DNA of 64,000 bases from JADGGM01 sp025449955 (GTDB taxonomy: Bacteria > Gemmatimonadota > Gemmatimonadetes > Gemmatimonadales > Gemmatimonadaceae). Below, in pieces: positions 63,827 to 64,000 of this stretch. Position numbers and translations under genes: made by a program. The DNA is taken from contig DATBNO010000059.1 in NCBI GenBank assembly GCA_036554285.1, forward strand, positions 1-64,000, given 5' to 3'. How positions within the stretch are numbered: the first letter of the stretch is position 1; each line of letters starts with the position of its first letter. Under the pieces are notes generated by a model that ran no database searches, had not been told where the DNA came from, and saw only the letters and a list, made by a program, of their open reading frames with translations.

Positions 63827-64000
63827 TCCGTCACTCCGTGAAAGAAGGCGGAGTGCGCCAGGAAGGTCTGCAGCCAACTGCTCGGCGAATTGCCGTGCAG
63901 CACCGACGGGCCGCTGTGCGTCGTGGACGCCGAGTCGGCCTCGGCCGCGATGACCAGCAGGAACTTGTCGAGCTCGATGTGGCCGACGGTCGATGTCCCG
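63823..64000 (-). CDS. C-terminal part of an unknown protein
   Basis: The last 58 codons of a gene that continues beyond the window: VGHIELDKFLLVIAAEADSA, then VLHGNSPSSWLQTFLAHSAF and FHGVTD before TGA. Its stop overlaps the multicopper oxidase start, so the two form an operon. I do not recognise the family. Confidence 0.6.
   Translation of the reverse strand, partial: GTSTVGHIELDKFLLVIAAEADSASTTHSGPSVLHGNSPSSWLQTFLAHSAFFHGVTD

Overview
The window is about 67% GC, densely coded, and carries many genes of the kind common in Gemmatimonadota: duplicated MacB/FtsX-type permeases without an attached ATPase, an S46 peptidase, a NitT/TauT-like ATPase with an AAA-associated C-terminal domain, and small lipid-enzyme operons. 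I infer a Gemmatimonadota or closely related high-GC bacterium. No rRNA, tRNA, CRISPR array, insertion sequence or phage gene was recognised.

Layout. 1-2.1 kb: start of a Yip1-like gene and a DUF4384 protein. 2.1-11.2 kb (minus): membrane fusion protein, two export ATPases and a MacB/FtsX-type permease, followed by an NtrC-type regulator, its histidine kinase and a glycerophosphodiesterase. 11.4-23.3 kb: a CapA remnant, NlpC/P60 and S46 peptidases, a fused-permease ABC transporter, peptidase E, a beta-barrel, a hydrolase/phosphoribosyltransferase pair, and the agmatine-to-putrescine genes aguA and aguB with a four-helix-bundle gene between two inverted repeat elements. 23.3-38.9 kb: the core of the window, a serine-cycle carbon module (glycerate 2-kinase divergent; serine-glyoxylate aminotransferase, malyl-CoA lyase, malate-CoA ligase mtkAB, hydroxypyruvate reductase, PEP carboxylase) running into an NAD-type formate dehydrogenase operon and fdhD. 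38.9-41.0 kb: a soluble two-component pair and a peroxiredoxin. 41.1-48.6 kb: a Uma2 gene and two divergent lipid operons. 48.7-64 kb: aconitase, MaoC, methionine aminopeptidase, lspA, small hypotheticals, a DUF1080 protein, a methyltransferase, a second MacB/FtsX-type permease, a sulfotransferase and a multicopper oxidase.

Main discoveries. (1) The formate dehydrogenase catalytic gene has an in-frame TGA exactly at the Cys/Sec position, followed by a hairpin with a GGUCU loop starting 18 nt after the UGA; it is read as a selenoprotein. (2) The same enzyme is split and reordered: the molybdenum-site Fe4S4 domain sits at the end of a separate ferredoxin-type subunit two genes downstream. (3) The peroxiredoxin at 40.4-41.0 kb has an in-frame TGA at its peroxidatic Cys position with a perfect 7-bp hairpin downstream, so a second selenoprotein. 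(4) Formate oxidation beside a nearly complete serine-cycle operon suggests C1 assimilation. (5) A Tam41-like nucleotidyltransferase lies between PlsC and a CDP-alcohol phosphatidyltransferase, where a CDP-DAG synthase is expected. (6) The heptamer GCCTAAC/GTTAGGC is strongly over-represented and accounts for most TTA codons. (7) A family of GC-rich palindromic elements lies at gene junctions and supplies the coding ends of several genes.

How the genes work together. Formate dehydrogenase would turn formate into CO2 and NADH, while the serine-cycle enzymes move C2/C3 units through hydroxypyruvate, glycerate, PEP, oxaloacetate/malate and malyl-CoA to acetyl-CoA and glyoxylate. Serine hydroxymethyltransferase, formate-tetrahydrofolate ligase, malate dehydrogenase and the selenocysteine machinery must lie outside the window.
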